Origin: Erythrobacter sp. WG
Lineage (GTDB): Bacteria; Pseudomonadota; Alphaproteobacteria; Sphingomonadales; Sphingomonadaceae
DNA length: 64,000 bases
Assembly: GCF_026586795.1 (NCBI RefSeq)
Contig: NZ_JAPFGY010000020.1
Coordinates: 1-64,000 of the forward strand
Direction of reading: 5' to 3'
The notes under the pieces are model-generated. The model was given only the letters and a program-made list of their open reading frames with translations. It had not been told where the DNA came from and ran no database searches. Position 1 is the stretch's first letter. Every line of letters begins with the position of its first letter. This document shows positions 51,101 to 59,281 of the stretch, piece after piece. A program made the position numbers and the translations under genes.

Positions 51101-51798
51101 AGGCGCTGTGGAATGCGCGCAGCCTCGTGTCCATGCCCGATCTCCCGCTGTTCCGCGCCGCCGGGGTGCGCGAGGAGGGGAGCGAGCGTGCTGCCATTCG
51201 GCTTCCCGCCATGCCGCTCTCCGAGGAGGTGGTGGCCGATTACCAGACCACCCGCCTCAGCCTGAAGGCGCACCCGATGGCCTTCCTGCGCGCCGATCTC
51301 GGGGCACGCGGCTTCGTGCGCGCCTGCGACCTCAGGGCGCGCAAGTTCCGCTCGATGGTGCAGGTCGCGGGCGTGGTGCTGATCCGCCAGCGACCGGGGA
51401 GCGCCAAGGGGGTGTGCTTCATCACTCTCGAGGACGAGACCGGGGTCATCAACCTCGTCGTCTGGCCCGACCTGAAGGAGAAGCAGCGCCGCGTGGTGAT
51501 GGGTGCACGGCTGATGGAGGTGCGGGGGCGCGTCGAATATGACGACGAGGTAATCCATGTGATCGCGCAGCACATGACCGACGCCACACACCGGCTGCAT
51601 ATGCTCTCCGACGACCTGCTTTCCGCGCCGCTCGCCCGCGCCGACCATGTCAATGCGCCGCTCTCGGGCCGCAAGCCCCCGCAGGACCGCGAGGCGCTGC
51701 GCCCGCGCGACCTGATCGACGAACTGATCCCACCGCACAACGTCACCGGCCACCCGCGCGATCACCGTATCCTGCCGAAATCGCGCGATTTCCACTGA
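48133..51798 (+). CDS. dnaE2: Error-prone DNA polymerase DnaE2 with two in-frame repeat insertions
   Basis: 1221 residues, longer than the usual 1050-1100. The error-prone C-family polymerase acting with ImuA and ImuB. PHP domain at the start (FVELGLASCFSFLRGAS), catalytic Asp residues 462, 464 and 466 in PPDIDVDFEHERR, and an OB-fold near the end (AGVVLIRQRPGSAKG). Residues 172-203 and about 886-921 are read from palindromic repeats at 48647-48742 and 50790-50897 and are not family sequence. GTG start with ribosome site in the preceding repeat. The stop overlaps the extensin-like start. Confidence 0.92.
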   Translation: MPDAPLTPDKRTLRIDPEDVTPPERAPFVELGLASCFSFLRGASDAVDLVLAAHALGYDAIAIADVNSMAGVVRVHTEAKTLKMRPVIGCRIETVEGLAFLAYPEDRAAYGRLCRLISAGRMQTLSGEWQDKGACEIDLAMLAAHCEGVQLILLPPDDLNGVFTIAVPSNVIPLPLAGGVRGGSERSEPEDRPTPDPSRKREGRHIPSPFGPTDLTVHFADLLPHLTRQLPTLRHLAAAYLYRGDDIARIERLDALARANGLGLLATNDVHYHAPERRALQDVMTAIRHKTTVAKAGHLLHPNAERHLKSPQQMQRLFARWPHAIRAAREVADRCRFSLDELRYEYPEEIYPNGQSPQAYLESEVWAGAARRYPHGLPDTVRQTLERELALIAKLDLARYFLTIKDIVDFARGCDPPILCQGRGSAANSAVCYVLGITSVDPAKHQLLFDRFISEERKEPPDIDVDFEHERREEVIQYIYRKYGRHRAGLCATVIHYRPRMAIREVGKAMGLSEDVTAALARTVWGGWGNELTEKHAAETGMDVTDPHLRRVLKLTEQMIGMPRHLGQHVGGFILTESPLIETVPVGNGAMPERSFIEWDKDDIDALGILKVDVLALGMLTCIRKCLDLLGAHHDRPLTLATVPREDPETYAMLRKGDSLGVFQVESRAQMNMLPRLRPREFYDLVIQVAIVRPGPIQGDMVHPYLKRRRGAEPVQIPAPAPEHGPPDELTSILGRTLGVPIFQEQAMKIALDAAKFSSLEANRLRKAMATFRSRGMVDELQDMMVERMVARGYDRDFAQRCFNQIRGFGEYGFPESHAASFAQLVYVSSWLKCHYPAAFAAALLNSQPMGFYAPAQIVRDAREHGVAVLPVDVNASLWDCTLERNPPPMGEEDHAQHGGGAGGGSPLHHPSGGPPPRTGEDRSHALRLGLRQVDGLPEHVAAALVAEREERGPYRDVADLRERARLSPAHIERLASADAFTSLGLSRRQALWNARSLVSMPDLPLFRAAGVREEGSERAAIRLPAMPLSEEVVADYQTTRLSLKAHPMAFLRADLGARGFVRACDLRARKFRSMVQVAGVVLIRQRPGSAKGVCFITLEDETGVINLVVWPDLKEKQRRVVMGARLMEVRGRVEYDDEVIHVIAQHMTDATHRLHMLSDDLLSAPLARADHVNAPLSGRKPPQDREALRPRDLIDELIPPHNVTGHPRDHRILPKSRDFH
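48647..48742. repeat. Type D palindromic repeat in frame inside dnaE2
   Basis: 96 bp (32 codons) from TCCCCCTCCCGCTTGCGGGA to CCCTCCCGCAAGCGAGAGGG. The inner part contains GTTCGGGGTGGG and CCCACCCCCGAC. It differs from type A in its core but shares the CCTCCC/GGGAGG ends. It sits between the PHP and the polymerase parts of dnaE2. Confidence 0.75.
50790..50897. repeat. Type A palindromic repeat in frame inside dnaE2
   Basis: 108 bp (36 codons), TCCTCCCC to GGGGAGGA. GGACCATGCGCAGCATGGTG at the left and CCACCACCCTTCGGGTGGT at the right match the 48022 copy almost exactly. It lies in the C-terminal region before the helix-hairpin-helix-like DGLPEHVAAALVAERE. Confidence 0.82.
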
Positions 51799-52523
51799 TG
51801 CCGGGTCCCACGCGCTCATCCCGGCGGCCTCTCGCCGCCCTTCGCGGGCCGCTGTTTGCGCTGGCCCTGCTGGTCGCGGGCATCCTCGCCTGGCAGTGGC
51901 TGCTCGAGCATCCGCAGCACAACCCCTGGGCGCCGCTCGACCTCAACGATCCGCCGGGCCTGGCGACCCGGGCGAAATTCGCGCAGCTAAAGAATGACTT
52001 GGCCGAGTGCCGCGCGGTGCTCGCGCGCAGCGAGATCGCCTTTGCCGCCCTGCCGGCGGCGGGGGAGGGGGAGTGCGCAAGGCCCGATCGCACTCGGCTC
52101 GGCGATTTTCCGCTCGCGCCCGACACGCCGCCCGTCACCTGCCCGGTGGCGATCGCGCTCGAGCTGTGGCGGCGCGACAGCGTTGCACCGGCGGCGCGGG
52201 AGATCCTGGGCAGCGACCTTGCCCGGATCGAGCATCTCGGCGCCTACTCCTGCCGCCGCATCTACGGCCGCGGGGAGGGCAACTGGAGCGAGCACGCCAC
52301 CGGCAATGCCATCGACATTGCCGGCTTCGTGCTGGAAAATGGCAAGCGGATCAGCGTCTTGCGCGACTGGCCGGGCGATGGACCCGAGGCCCGCTTCCTG
52401 CGCGCGGTGCGCGATGGGGCCTGCGCCAGCTTCGCGACGGTGCTCTCTCCCGATTACAACGCCGCCCACGCCGATCACTTCCATCTCGACCAGGACGCGC
52501 GCTGGTCGGGCGTGTGCCGCTAG
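51798..52523 (+). CDS. Extensin-like C-terminal domain protein
   Basis: 241 residues. One N-terminal membrane segment (about residues 18-36), then the extensin_C (DUF) domain of bacteria: FALPAAG-type strand, PVTCPVAIALELW, a central HLGAYSCRRIYG, HATGNAIDIAGF and the C-terminal AAHADHFHLDQ. The HATGNAIDIAG and HADHFHLD motifs resemble metal ligands of D-Ala-D-Ala-type peptidases, so a role in cell-wall processing is possible but unproven. TGATG overlap with dnaE2. Confidence 0.8.
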   Translation: MPGPTRSSRRPLAALRGPLFALALLVAGILAWQWLLEHPQHNPWAPLDLNDPPGLATRAKFAQLKNDLAECRAVLARSEIAFAALPAAGEGECARPDRTRLGDFPLAPDTPPVTCPVAIALELWRRDSVAPAAREILGSDLARIEHLGAYSCRRIYGRGEGNWSEHATGNAIDIAGFVLENGKRISVLRDWPGDGPEARFLRAVRDGACASFATVLSPDYNAAHADHFHLDQDARWSGVCR

Positions 52524-52551
52524 CGAAAAGCGCCGCCAAGTCAGCGGCTTG

Positions 52552-53241
52552 TCAAGCGGCCTCGAGCGCGTAGCCGGCCGAGCGGACGGTGCGGATCGGG
52601 TCCCTTGCGCCCTCGACGGTGATCGCCTTCCTCAACCTGCGGATGTGGACGTCGACGGTGCGCAGTTCGATGTCGGAGCCGGTGCCCCACACCCCGTCGA
52701 GGAGCTGGCCCCGGCTGAACACCCGGCCGGGGCTTTCCATGAAGAACTTCAAAAGCCGGTATTCGGTCGGCCCCAACTGCAGCGGACGGCCGCGGCGCTG
52801 GACCTTGTGGGCAACCGGATCGAGCTTCAGATCGCCTACCTCGATCGTTTCGCCCGCTAGCGCCGGGCGGATGCGGCGCATCACGGCCGCGACGCGCGCC
52901 AGCAACTCCCTGGGAGAGAAGGGTTTTGTGAGGTAATCATCGGCGCCGGTCTCGAGCCCGCGGACCCGGTCGTCCTCGGCCTCGCGGGCGGTCAGCATGA
53001 TGATCGGCACGTGTGCGGTCTCCTTGTCGCGGCGTAAGCGGCGGCACACCTCGATCCCGCTGGTGCCCTCGATCATCCAGTCGAGGATGATGAGATCGGG
53101 CGTCTCCTCCGCAGCGAGCACCAGCGCCTCGTCCCCGTCGCCGGTGCAGCGGACCGAATATCCTTCGTTCTGAAAGCGATATTCGAGCAGTTCCGACAGG
53201 GCGGGATCGTCTTCGACGAGCAGCAGTTTGGCGGCGGACAT
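52552..53241 (-). CDS. phoB: Phosphate regulon response regulator PhoB
   Basis: 229 residues. OmpR-type activator. Receiver with acidic pocket EDD, phosphoacceptor Asp54 in LIILDWM and LTKPF; winged-helix DNA-binding domain with GPTEYRLLKFFMESPGRVFSR and the recognition helix TVDVHIRRLRKAI. Separated from phoU by a 256-base gap holding parS, so possibly with its own promoter. Confidence 0.93.
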   Translation of the reverse strand: MSAAKLLLVEDDPALSELLEYRFQNEGYSVRCTGDGDEALVLAAEETPDLIILDWMIEGTSGIEVCRRLRRDKETAHVPIIMLTAREAEDDRVRGLETGADDYLTKPFSPRELLARVAAVMRRIRPALAGETIEVGDLKLDPVAHKVQRRGRPLQLGPTEYRLLKFFMESPGRVFSRGQLLDGVWGTGSDIELRTVDVHIRRLRKAITVEGARDPIRTVRSAGYALEAA

Positions 53242-53360
53242 AGGTGGATGCTCTCCTTGGCCCGGCACGCGCGGGCGGTGCTGCGGCCTATGTGTCACTC
53301 GCGCGACAGTTTGATGAAACGCCGCGCGCGAGCTTTACAACAGCCCCGACCGCACCGCCA

Positions 53361-53376
53361 TGTTTCACGTGAAACA
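53361..53376. other. parS centromere site (perfect)
   Basis: TGTTTCACGTGAAACA, identical to the site at 24827. It lies between phoB and phoU. Downstream the 120 bases are G-rich with repeated GGTCTGGGCGGGG, parallel to the C-rich tract beside the first site. Confidence 0.92.
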
Positions 53377-53445
53377 CCGCAGGAACGGCCCGCAAGGGCG
53401 GGTCTGGGCGGGGGCAAAGGCGGGCTGGCGGGGGTCTGGGCGGGG

Positions 53446-53472
53446 TCTGGCCCGCCGCAAGGCCGGGCCAGA
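53446..53472 (-). terminator. Hairpin between phoU and phoB
   Basis: TCTGGCCCG and CGGGCCAGA form a 9-bp stem with a 9-base loop, 26 bases after the phoU stop (read on the minus strand). No T-run follows, so it may only slow transcription or stabilise RNA. Confidence 0.35.
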
Positions 53473-53497
53473 CACCCCCCTGCCGCGCATCGCCCCT

Positions 53498-54166
53498 TCA
53501 GCGGTCGCCTTCGGGCGGATAGACCCCGGTGGCGGCGAAGTGGACCATCTCGGCGACGTTGGTCGCATGGTCGCCGATCCGCTCGATGTTGCGGGCCACG
53601 AACAGGAGTTGCGCCGCGCTCGAGATGGTCGAGGGGTTCTCGACCATGTAGCTGACGAGGTTGCGGAAGATCGAGTTGTAGAACCCGTCGACCTTGACGT
53701 CCGTGGCAATCACCTCTCGCGCCATGTCGGGGTCGCGTGCGGCATAGGCGGTGAGCACGTCGTGGACCATCTCGCCCGCCAGTTCGCCCATCGCCGGTAG
53801 CAGCGTCAGCGGCTCGAACCGGGCGCGGCCCTCGATCATGTTGGTGCGCTTGGCGATGTTCTTCGAATAGTCCCCGATCCGCTCGAGCACGCCGCCGATC
53901 TTGAGCGCGGCGATCACCTCGCGCAGATCGTCCGCCATCGGCGCGCGCAGGGCGATGATCCGCACCGCGAGCTTGTCGACCTCGACCTCGAGCGCGTCGA
54001 TGCGCTTGTCGCGGGCGACCACCTGCTCGGCCAGCGTCTCGTCGCCGCGAACGAGCGCGTCGAGGGATTCCGCGATCGCCACCTCGGCGAGGCCCCCCAT
54101 CTCGGCGATCAGCCCGCGCAGGCGGGTGATGTCTTCGTCGAATGCCTTGACGGTGTGTTCAGCCAT
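53498..54166 (-). CDS. phoU: Phosphate transport regulator PhoU
   Basis: 222 residues. Two PhoU three-helix bundles, each with the metal-binding pattern (ERIGDYSKNIAKRT around residues 87-100 and ERIGDHATNVAEMV near 195). It restrains PhoR signalling and Pst transport. The ATG is nested in the pstB stop. Only the reading frame from the ATG at 54166 is family sequence. Confidence 0.95.
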   Translation of the reverse strand: MAEHTVKAFDEDITRLRGLIAEMGGLAEVAIAESLDALVRGDETLAEQVVARDKRIDALEVEVDKLAVRIIALRAPMADDLREVIAALKIGGVLERIGDYSKNIAKRTNMIEGRARFEPLTLLPAMGELAGEMVHDVLTAYAARDPDMAREVIATDVKVDGFYNSIFRNLVSYMVENPSTISSAAQLLFVARNIERIGDHATNVAEMVHFAATGVYPPEGDR

Positions 54167-54933
54167 CAGCCGTAACGTCCTGTGATATAGTCCTTCGTCC
54201 GCTCCTCGATGGGATTGGTGAAGATTTCCGAGGTGGGACCATACTCGACCATCTTGCCGAGGTGGAAGAATGCGGTGCGCTGGCTGACGCGTGCGGCCTG
54301 CTGCATCGAGTGGGTGACGATCACGATCGCGTAGCGGCCGGACAGCTCGTCGATCAGCTCCTCGATCTTGGCAGTCGCGATGGGATCGAGGGCGCTGGCC
54401 GGCTCGTCCATCAGGATCACCTCGGGATCGACCGCGATGGCGCGGGCGATGCACAGGCGCTGCTGCTGCCCGCCCGAGAGCGCGGTGCCCGAATCCTCGA
54501 GCCGGTCCTTGACCTCGTCCCACAGCCCCGCGCGGGTCAGCGAGCGTTCGACGATCACGTCGAGATCTGCCTTCTTTTCGGCAAGGCCGTGGATCTTGGG
54601 CCCGTAGGCGATGTTCTCGTAGATCGACTTGGGGAAGGGGTTGGGCTTCTGGAACACCATGCCGACGCGCGCGCGCAGCTGGACCACGTCCATCCGGCTC
54701 CCGTGGATGTCCTCGCCGTCCAATTCGATGAGGCCCGTCACCTTGGCCGCGCCGATCGTGTCGTTCATGCGGTTGAAGCACCGCAGGAAGGTGGACTTGC
54801 CGCAGCCCGAGGGGCCGATGAAGGCGGTCACGTAGTCGGGCGAGATGTCGATCGACACGTGGTCGATGGCGCGCTTTTCGCCGTAATAGACGCAGACGTC
54901 GCGCGCGCGGATCTTCGCGCCTTCGTCAGCCAT
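54166..54933 (-). CDS. pstB: Phosphate ABC transporter ATP-binding protein PstB
   Basis: 255 residues. Walker [11 protein letters not shown]-loop [10 protein letters not shown], signature [13 protein letters not shown] and [12 protein letters not shown] are all present; the FPKSIYEN region is typical of PstB. ATG at 54933 chosen; GTG codons at 54948 and 54954 (the latter overlapping the pstA stop as GTGA) would add 5-7 residues and are also plausible. Confidence 0.94.
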   Translation of the reverse strand: MADEGAKIRARDVCVYYGEKRAIDHVSIDISPDYVTAFIGPSGCGKSTFLRCFNRMNDTIGAAKVTGLIELDGEDIHGSRMDVVQLRARVGMVFQKPNPFPKSIYENIAYGPKIHGLAEKKADLDVIVERSLTRAGLWDEVKDRLEDSGTALSGGQQQRLCIARAIAVDPEVILMDEPASALDPIATAKIEELIDELSGRYAIVIVTHSMQQAARVSQRTAFFHLGKMVEYGPTSEIFTNPIEERTKDYITGRYG

Positions 54934-54950
54934 GTCGGGATGGATCACAG

Positions 54951-56240
54951 TCACCAGCGTTTCTCGAACTTGTTGCGAAGGTAGATGGCAAGGCCGTTCA
55001 TGGCGAGCAGGAACACCAGCAGCACGATGATCGCCGCGCTGGTGCGCTCCACGAAGCCGCGGTCGATCTCGTCCGACCACAGGAAGATCTGCATCGGCAG
55101 CACCGTGGCGGGTGAGGTGAAGCCGTCGGGCGGGGTAGCGACGAAGGCGCGCATCCCGATCAGCAGCAGCGGCGCGGTCTCGCCCAGCGCGCGGGCCATG
55201 CCGATGATGGTGCCGGTCAGCATCCCCGGCAGCGCGAGCGGCAGGACGTGGTGGAACACCACCTGCACCGGCGAGGCGCCGATCGCCAGCGCGCCGTCGC
55301 GGATCGAGGGCGGGACCGCCTTGATCGCGTTCCTCCCGGAAATGACGATCACCGGCATGGTCATCAGTGCCAGCGTCATCCCGCCGATGATCGGCGCCGA
55401 GCGCAGGTTGGGGAAGACCGACAGGAACACCGCAAGGCCCAGCAGGCCGAAGATGATCGAGGGCACCGCGGCGAGATTGTTGATCGACACCTCGATGATG
55501 TCGGTCCAGCGGTTCCTCGGCGCATATTCCTCGAGATAGAGCGCCGAGAGCACACCGACCGGGAAGGCCAGCACCAGCGTCACCAGCATGGTGAGGATCG
55601 AGCCCTTGAGCGCGCCCCAGATGCCGACCGCCTGCGGGCTGGTGGCGTCCGAGCGCGAGAGGAAGCCCCAGTCCCAGTTGCGCGCGAGCTTGCCGGCATC
55701 GGCGAGGCGCTTGGCCAGCGCCTGCATCTCGGCGGCGCCTTCGCCCTGAAGGCCCGAGGCGAGGGCGGAACTGGTCGGAAGGTGGAAGACCCGGGTGCGC
55801 TGGATGAGCGAGGGATCGGCGGCGAGCGCCGCGGCGACGTCGCGCCAGGCCTCGGGGGAAAGCTGCGCGGCGGCATCGGCCCCGAGCTGCTCCTCGGCAA
55901 GGCCGAAGACGATCTCGGGCAGGCCTTGCATCTCCAGCGTCTGCATCGCCGTGGGCGCGGTCAATGAGGTAGCATCGCCGCTGATGCCAGTCGCCGGAAA
56001 ATCGACGCTGACGGCGAGCTCGGCGCGCTGGAAGCCGCCGATGCCGTTCAGCAGCATCGTGCCGAGCAGGAACACCAGCACCGCGACCGAGAAGATGACC
56101 GCAGACAGGCCGATCAGGCGGAAATTGCGTTCCTGCCGGTAGCGCTTGGCGAGCCGCGCCTCGAAGGCGGCGGTGCGTGTCGGGCCAAGCGACTGCGGCG
56201 CGGCGGGGACCGGGGCGGTGTCCATTGGAACGCTGCTCAT
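54951..56240 (-). CDS. pstA: Phosphate ABC transporter permease PstA
   Basis: 429 residues, longer than the E. coli 296. One N-terminal membrane helix and a periplasmic region of about 160 residues precede the usual permease core (from about residue 205: [19 protein letters not shown]), with the EAA-type loop [23 protein letters not shown]. The large periplasmic segment (about 75-190) is known in the alphaproteobacterial form. The ATG overlaps the pstC stop. Confidence 0.92.
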   Translation of the reverse strand: MSSVPMDTAPVPAAPQSLGPTRTAAFEARLAKRYRQERNFRLIGLSAVIFSVAVLVFLLGTMLLNGIGGFQRAELAVSVDFPATGISGDATSLTAPTAMQTLEMQGLPEIVFGLAEEQLGADAAAQLSPEAWRDVAAALAADPSLIQRTRVFHLPTSSALASGLQGEGAAEMQALAKRLADAGKLARNWDWGFLSRSDATSPQAVGIWGALKGSILTMLVTLVLAFPVGVLSALYLEEYAPRNRWTDIIEVSINNLAAVPSIIFGLLGLAVFLSVFPNLRSAPIIGGMTLALMTMPVIVISGRNAIKAVPPSIRDGALAIGASPVQVVFHHVLPLALPGMLTGTIIGMARALGETAPLLLIGMRAFVATPPDGFTSPATVLPMQIFLWSDEIDRGFVERTSAAIIVLLVFLLAMNGLAIYLRNKFEKRW

Positions 56241-57622
56241 TCGTAGGCCTCCCGGAAGCGCTTGACCACGCGCAGGGCGATGAAGTTGAGAGCGAGCGTC
56301 ACCATGAACAGCACGAAGCCCAGGGCAAAGGCGCTGAGGGTGGCGGGGTGATCGGTGCTCTGCTCGCCGGTGAGGAGCTTGACGATCTGGACCGTGACGG
56401 TCGACATCGGCTCCAGCGGATTGACGGTGAGATTGGCGGCGGGCGAGGCGGCCATGACCACGATCATCGTCTCGCCGATCGCGCGGCTGACCGCGAGCAT
56501 GATCCCGGCGACGATGCCGGGCAGGGCCGCCGGGAACAGCACGCGGCGGATCGTCTCGGACTTGGTGGCGCCCATCGCCAGGCTCCCGTCGCGCATCGCG
56601 CCCGGCACGGCGGCCATCGAATCGTCCGCCATCGACGAGACGAAGGGGATGATCATCACCCCCATGACGAGCCCCGCGGCAAGCGCGCTCTCGGTCGAGG
56701 CGCTGGTGATGCCGACGGCGACGGCGGCGTTGCGGATCAGCGGGGCGAGGGTGAGCGCGGCGAAATAGCCGTAGACCACCGTGGGCACGCCCGCGAGCAG
56801 CTCGAGCAGCGGCTTGACCCAGGTGCGCACGCGCGGGTCGGCATATTGGGTGAGATAGACCGCGCTCATCAGCCCGAGCGGGATCGCGACGATCATGGCG
56901 ATGATCGCGCCGATGAAGATCGTCCCCCAGAACAGCGGCACCGCGCCGTAGCGGCTCGGGTCGACCGCGTCGGGGCTCGCCATGGTGTCGGGCGCCCACT
57001 TGATGCCGAGCAGGAAGTCGACCGGCGAGATCATGCCGAAGAAGCGCACCGTTTCGAAGACGAGGCTGGCGAAGATGCCGAGCGTCGTCAGGATCGCCAC
57101 CAGCGAGGCGATGAGGAGAATGCTCATCACCGTGCGTTCCACCCGGGTGCGCGCGCCGAACTGCGGCTTCAGGCGCAGGAAGGCGAGCGCGCCGCCCGCC
57201 AGCGCGATCAGCAGGGTGACCAGGATGCCGATGGTGTTGTAGCGGTCATAGGCCTGGCGGAACGGCTCGATCAGCGGCTCGGCCTCGTCGTTGAAGACGC
57301 CCGGCGCCTGTCCCAGCGCCACCGCCCGCGCTTCGCCGAGGAAGGCGTCGCGCTCGAAACCGAAGGCGGGCAGGCCCTCGGCGGCCGGGGAGGCGAGCAC
57401 CGATTGCTGGATCAGGGCGGGCGCGATGATGCCCCAGGCGACGACGAACAGCAGCACCGGGATCACCACCCACAGCGCCACATACCAGGCGTGATAGATC
57501 GGCCGCGAGGCCGTCCGCTCGCTCGCGCTGCCCGACTGGAAGCTCCACGCCTTGGCGCGGCCGGCCAGCCAGCCGACGAGGCCGAGGCCCATGGCAATCA
57601 GGATCAGCGTGATCGGCGACAT
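56237..57622 (-). CDS. pstC: Phosphate ABC transporter permease PstC
   Basis: 461 residues. Extra N-terminal membrane helices (about residues 1-60) and a domain up to 170, then the core with [18 protein letters not shown], a [17 protein letters not shown] helix and the EAA loop [27 protein letters not shown]. In the alphaproteobacterial type, the N-terminal part is longer than in E. coli. The first gene after the Pho box at 57734; no pstS lies between phoR and pstC. Confidence 0.92.
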   Translation of the reverse strand: MSPITLILIAMGLGLVGWLAGRAKAWSFQSGSASERTASRPIYHAWYVALWVVIPVLLFVVAWGIIAPALIQQSVLASPAAEGLPAFGFERDAFLGEARAVALGQAPGVFNDEAEPLIEPFRQAYDRYNTIGILVTLLIALAGGALAFLRLKPQFGARTRVERTVMSILLIASLVAILTTLGIFASLVFETVRFFGMISPVDFLLGIKWAPDTMASPDAVDPSRYGAVPLFWGTIFIGAIIAMIVAIPLGLMSAVYLTQYADPRVRTWVKPLLELLAGVPTVVYGYFAALTLAPLIRNAAVAVGITSASTESALAAGLVMGVMIIPFVSSMADDSMAAVPGAMRDGSLAMGATKSETIRRVLFPAALPGIVAGIMLAVSRAIGETMIVVMAASPAANLTVNPLEPMSTVTVQIVKLLTGEQSTDHPATLSAFALGFVLFMVTLALNFIALRVVKRFREAYE

Positions 57623-57733
57623 TCGGGGGACCTGTGATTTCCTGCCGGACGGGCGTGGGCGAAGGCTGTGGATGGTCTGACCGGCCCTGCCCGCACCCCA
57701 CGGCCCATCACCTCATGGCGCGCGGATGCGCAA

Positions 57734-57755
57734 GTTTTAAGACAGTCCTGTGACA
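57734..57755 (-). promoter_or_regulatory. Pho box before pstC
   Basis: Read on the minus strand, TGTCACAGGAC is followed directly by TGTCTTAAAAC, two 11-base direct repeats that fit the PhoB site (CTGTCAT with 4-base spacers). It abuts the phoR stop (57756) and lies about 110 bases before pstC. It implies phosphate-starvation control of pstC onward. Confidence 0.7.
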
Positions 57756-59009
57756 TTATCCGGAATCCGCACGCAGTGGCGCCGGATCCGGGTCCGCGGC
57801 GCTCCCCGCTTCGCCGGCGGCAAGCGCGTCGGCGGCAGGGGCGCGGGGCAGGCGCACCACCACGCGCGTCCCCTTGCCGAGTTCGCTGGTGATGTCGAGC
57901 CGCCCGCGGTGGCGTTCCACGATGTGCTTGACGATCGCAAGGCCAAGGCCCGTCCCGCCCGAGGCGCGGCTACGCCCCGGATCGGTGCGATAGAACCGGC
58001 GGGTGAGATGCGGGATCTGCTCGGGCGCGATACCCTCGCCTTCGTCCGCCACGGCGATCCGCGCAAGGTCCCCCTGGGCGATATCGAGCACCACCGTCAC
58101 CGGCCGCTCGGCCGCGCCGTATTTCATGGCATTGTCGACGAGGTTGCGCACCACCTGCTCAAGCTGCTGCGTGTCGCCGAGCACCAGCGGCTCGCTCGTG
58201 ATGTCGAGCACCAGCCGCTCCAGCCGGTCGGGCCCGGCGGCATCGCGCGCGGCGCGCTCGACCAGCGGGGCGAGGTCGATCCGGGTCGTGGGCAGGTCGT
58301 GCTTTTCCGCCTCGACCCGGCTCAGGCTCATGAGGTCGCTGACCAGCGCCTGGAGCCGCTTGGCCTCGCGCTCGATGATGCCGAGGAACTTCCGCGCCAG
58401 CGGGGTGTCGATCTCGCCCTCGCCCTCCTGCAGGGTCTCGACATAGCCGAGAATCGCGGCGAGCGGCGTGCGCAGCTCGTGGCTGGCATTGGCGACGAAA
58501 TCGGTGTGCGCCCGGCTGATGTCGGCCTCGGCGGTCTGGTTGATGAATTCGAGCATCGCCAGTCGCCCGTCGAGCGCCTGACGATTGATCTGCCAGATGT
58601 CCCCGCGCCGCACCAGCCCGCGCACGATCGCCTCGCCTTGCCGGTCCTCGTTGACCAGCGAGATCGCCTCGGGCTGGCGCAGCGCCACGCGCGCGTCCTG
58701 GCCGATCACGTGCGGCCCGAGCATCCGCCGTGCCGCGCGGTTGGCGAGCGCGATGGTGTCGCGGTCGGTGATGAGGAGGGGAATCGAGGAATTCTCGATG
58801 AGGTCGCGGATCGCATCGAGGCTCAATGGCTGCTTGGTCTTGGCCTTGGGCGGTTCGGGCGGGCGCCCGGCGGCGACCAGCAGCGAGCCGATCCAGACGG
58901 TCAGCACCGCAAGCGCGATCACCACGTCGGTGCCGAGCATCAGCAGCGCCACGAAGGTCACCGCCGCAAGCGCAATGCCGGCCACGGGGATGTTCTGGCT
59001 GCTGCCCAT
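57756..59009 (-). CDS. phoR: Phosphate regulon sensor histidine kinase PhoR
   Basis: 417 residues. Two N-terminal membrane helices (about 5-45), a PAS domain (about 75-170) with LITDRDTIALANRAA, then the H-box FVANASHELRTPLAA, N-box NLVDNAMKYG, and G-boxes VADEGEGI and GGTGLGLAIVK. Autophosphorylates and controls PhoB. ATG at 59009 is preferred; earlier reading runs into the tRNA-Glu terminator. A Pro/Ala-rich tail closes the protein. Confidence 0.93.
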   Translation of the reverse strand: MGSSQNIPVAGIALAAVTFVALLMLGTDVVIALAVLTVWIGSLLVAAGRPPEPPKAKTKQPLSLDAIRDLIENSSIPLLITDRDTIALANRAARRMLGPHVIGQDARVALRQPEAISLVNEDRQGEAIVRGLVRRGDIWQINRQALDGRLAMLEFINQTAEADISRAHTDFVANASHELRTPLAAILGYVETLQEGEGEIDTPLARKFLGIIEREAKRLQALVSDLMSLSRVEAEKHDLPTTRIDLAPLVERAARDAAGPDRLERLVLDITSEPLVLGDTQQLEQVVRNLVDNAMKYGAAERPVTVVLDIAQGDLARIAVADEGEGIAPEQIPHLTRRFYRTDPGRSRASGGTGLGLAIVKHIVERHRGRLDITSELGKGTRVVVRLPRAPAADALAAGEAGSAADPDPAPLRADSG

Positions 59010-59070
59010 GACGGCGGCCCTTACAGGCTGAGGCGGGGCGTGGGAAGGGCGGGCACCGCGCGCGGGCAGC

Positions 59071-59106
59071 AAAAAGGGCGGCGAGGCCGAAGCCTGCCGC
59101 CCTTGT
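59071..59106 (-). terminator. Intrinsic terminator after tRNA-Glu
   Basis: On the minus strand GGGCGGCAGGC and GCCTCGCCGCCC pair around TTCG and are followed by TTTTTG. It lies 18 bases after tRNA-Glu and upstream of phoR. Confidence 0.75.
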
Positions 59107-59123
59107 TGCAACCCATCCGAGGA

Positions 59124-59198
59124 TGGTGACCCCTACGGGAATCGAACCCGTGTTTCAGCCGTGAAAGGGCCGCGTCCTAACCGCTAGACGAAGGGGCC
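59124..59198 (-). tRNA. tRNA-Glu (TTC)
   Basis: Minus strand: acceptor GGCCCCT pairs with AGGGGTC, then A and CCA. D arm TCTAGCGGTTAGGA, anticodon stem with CTTTCAC loop (anticodon TTC) and T arm ACGGGTTCGATTCCCGT are complete. 75 bases. Confidence 0.95.
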
Positions 59199-59281
59199 GT
59201 CGCGGTTGCGAGAGCGCGCCTTTAGGGGGGTGCTTCGGGACGGTCAAGCCCCGAGTTGCGCAAAAAAGTGCCGCGCCCGCT

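Noticed and set aside
48133-51798. dnaE2 as a pseudogene
   Set aside because: All catalytic motifs (PDIDVD) are intact and both repeat insertions are in frame without a stop.
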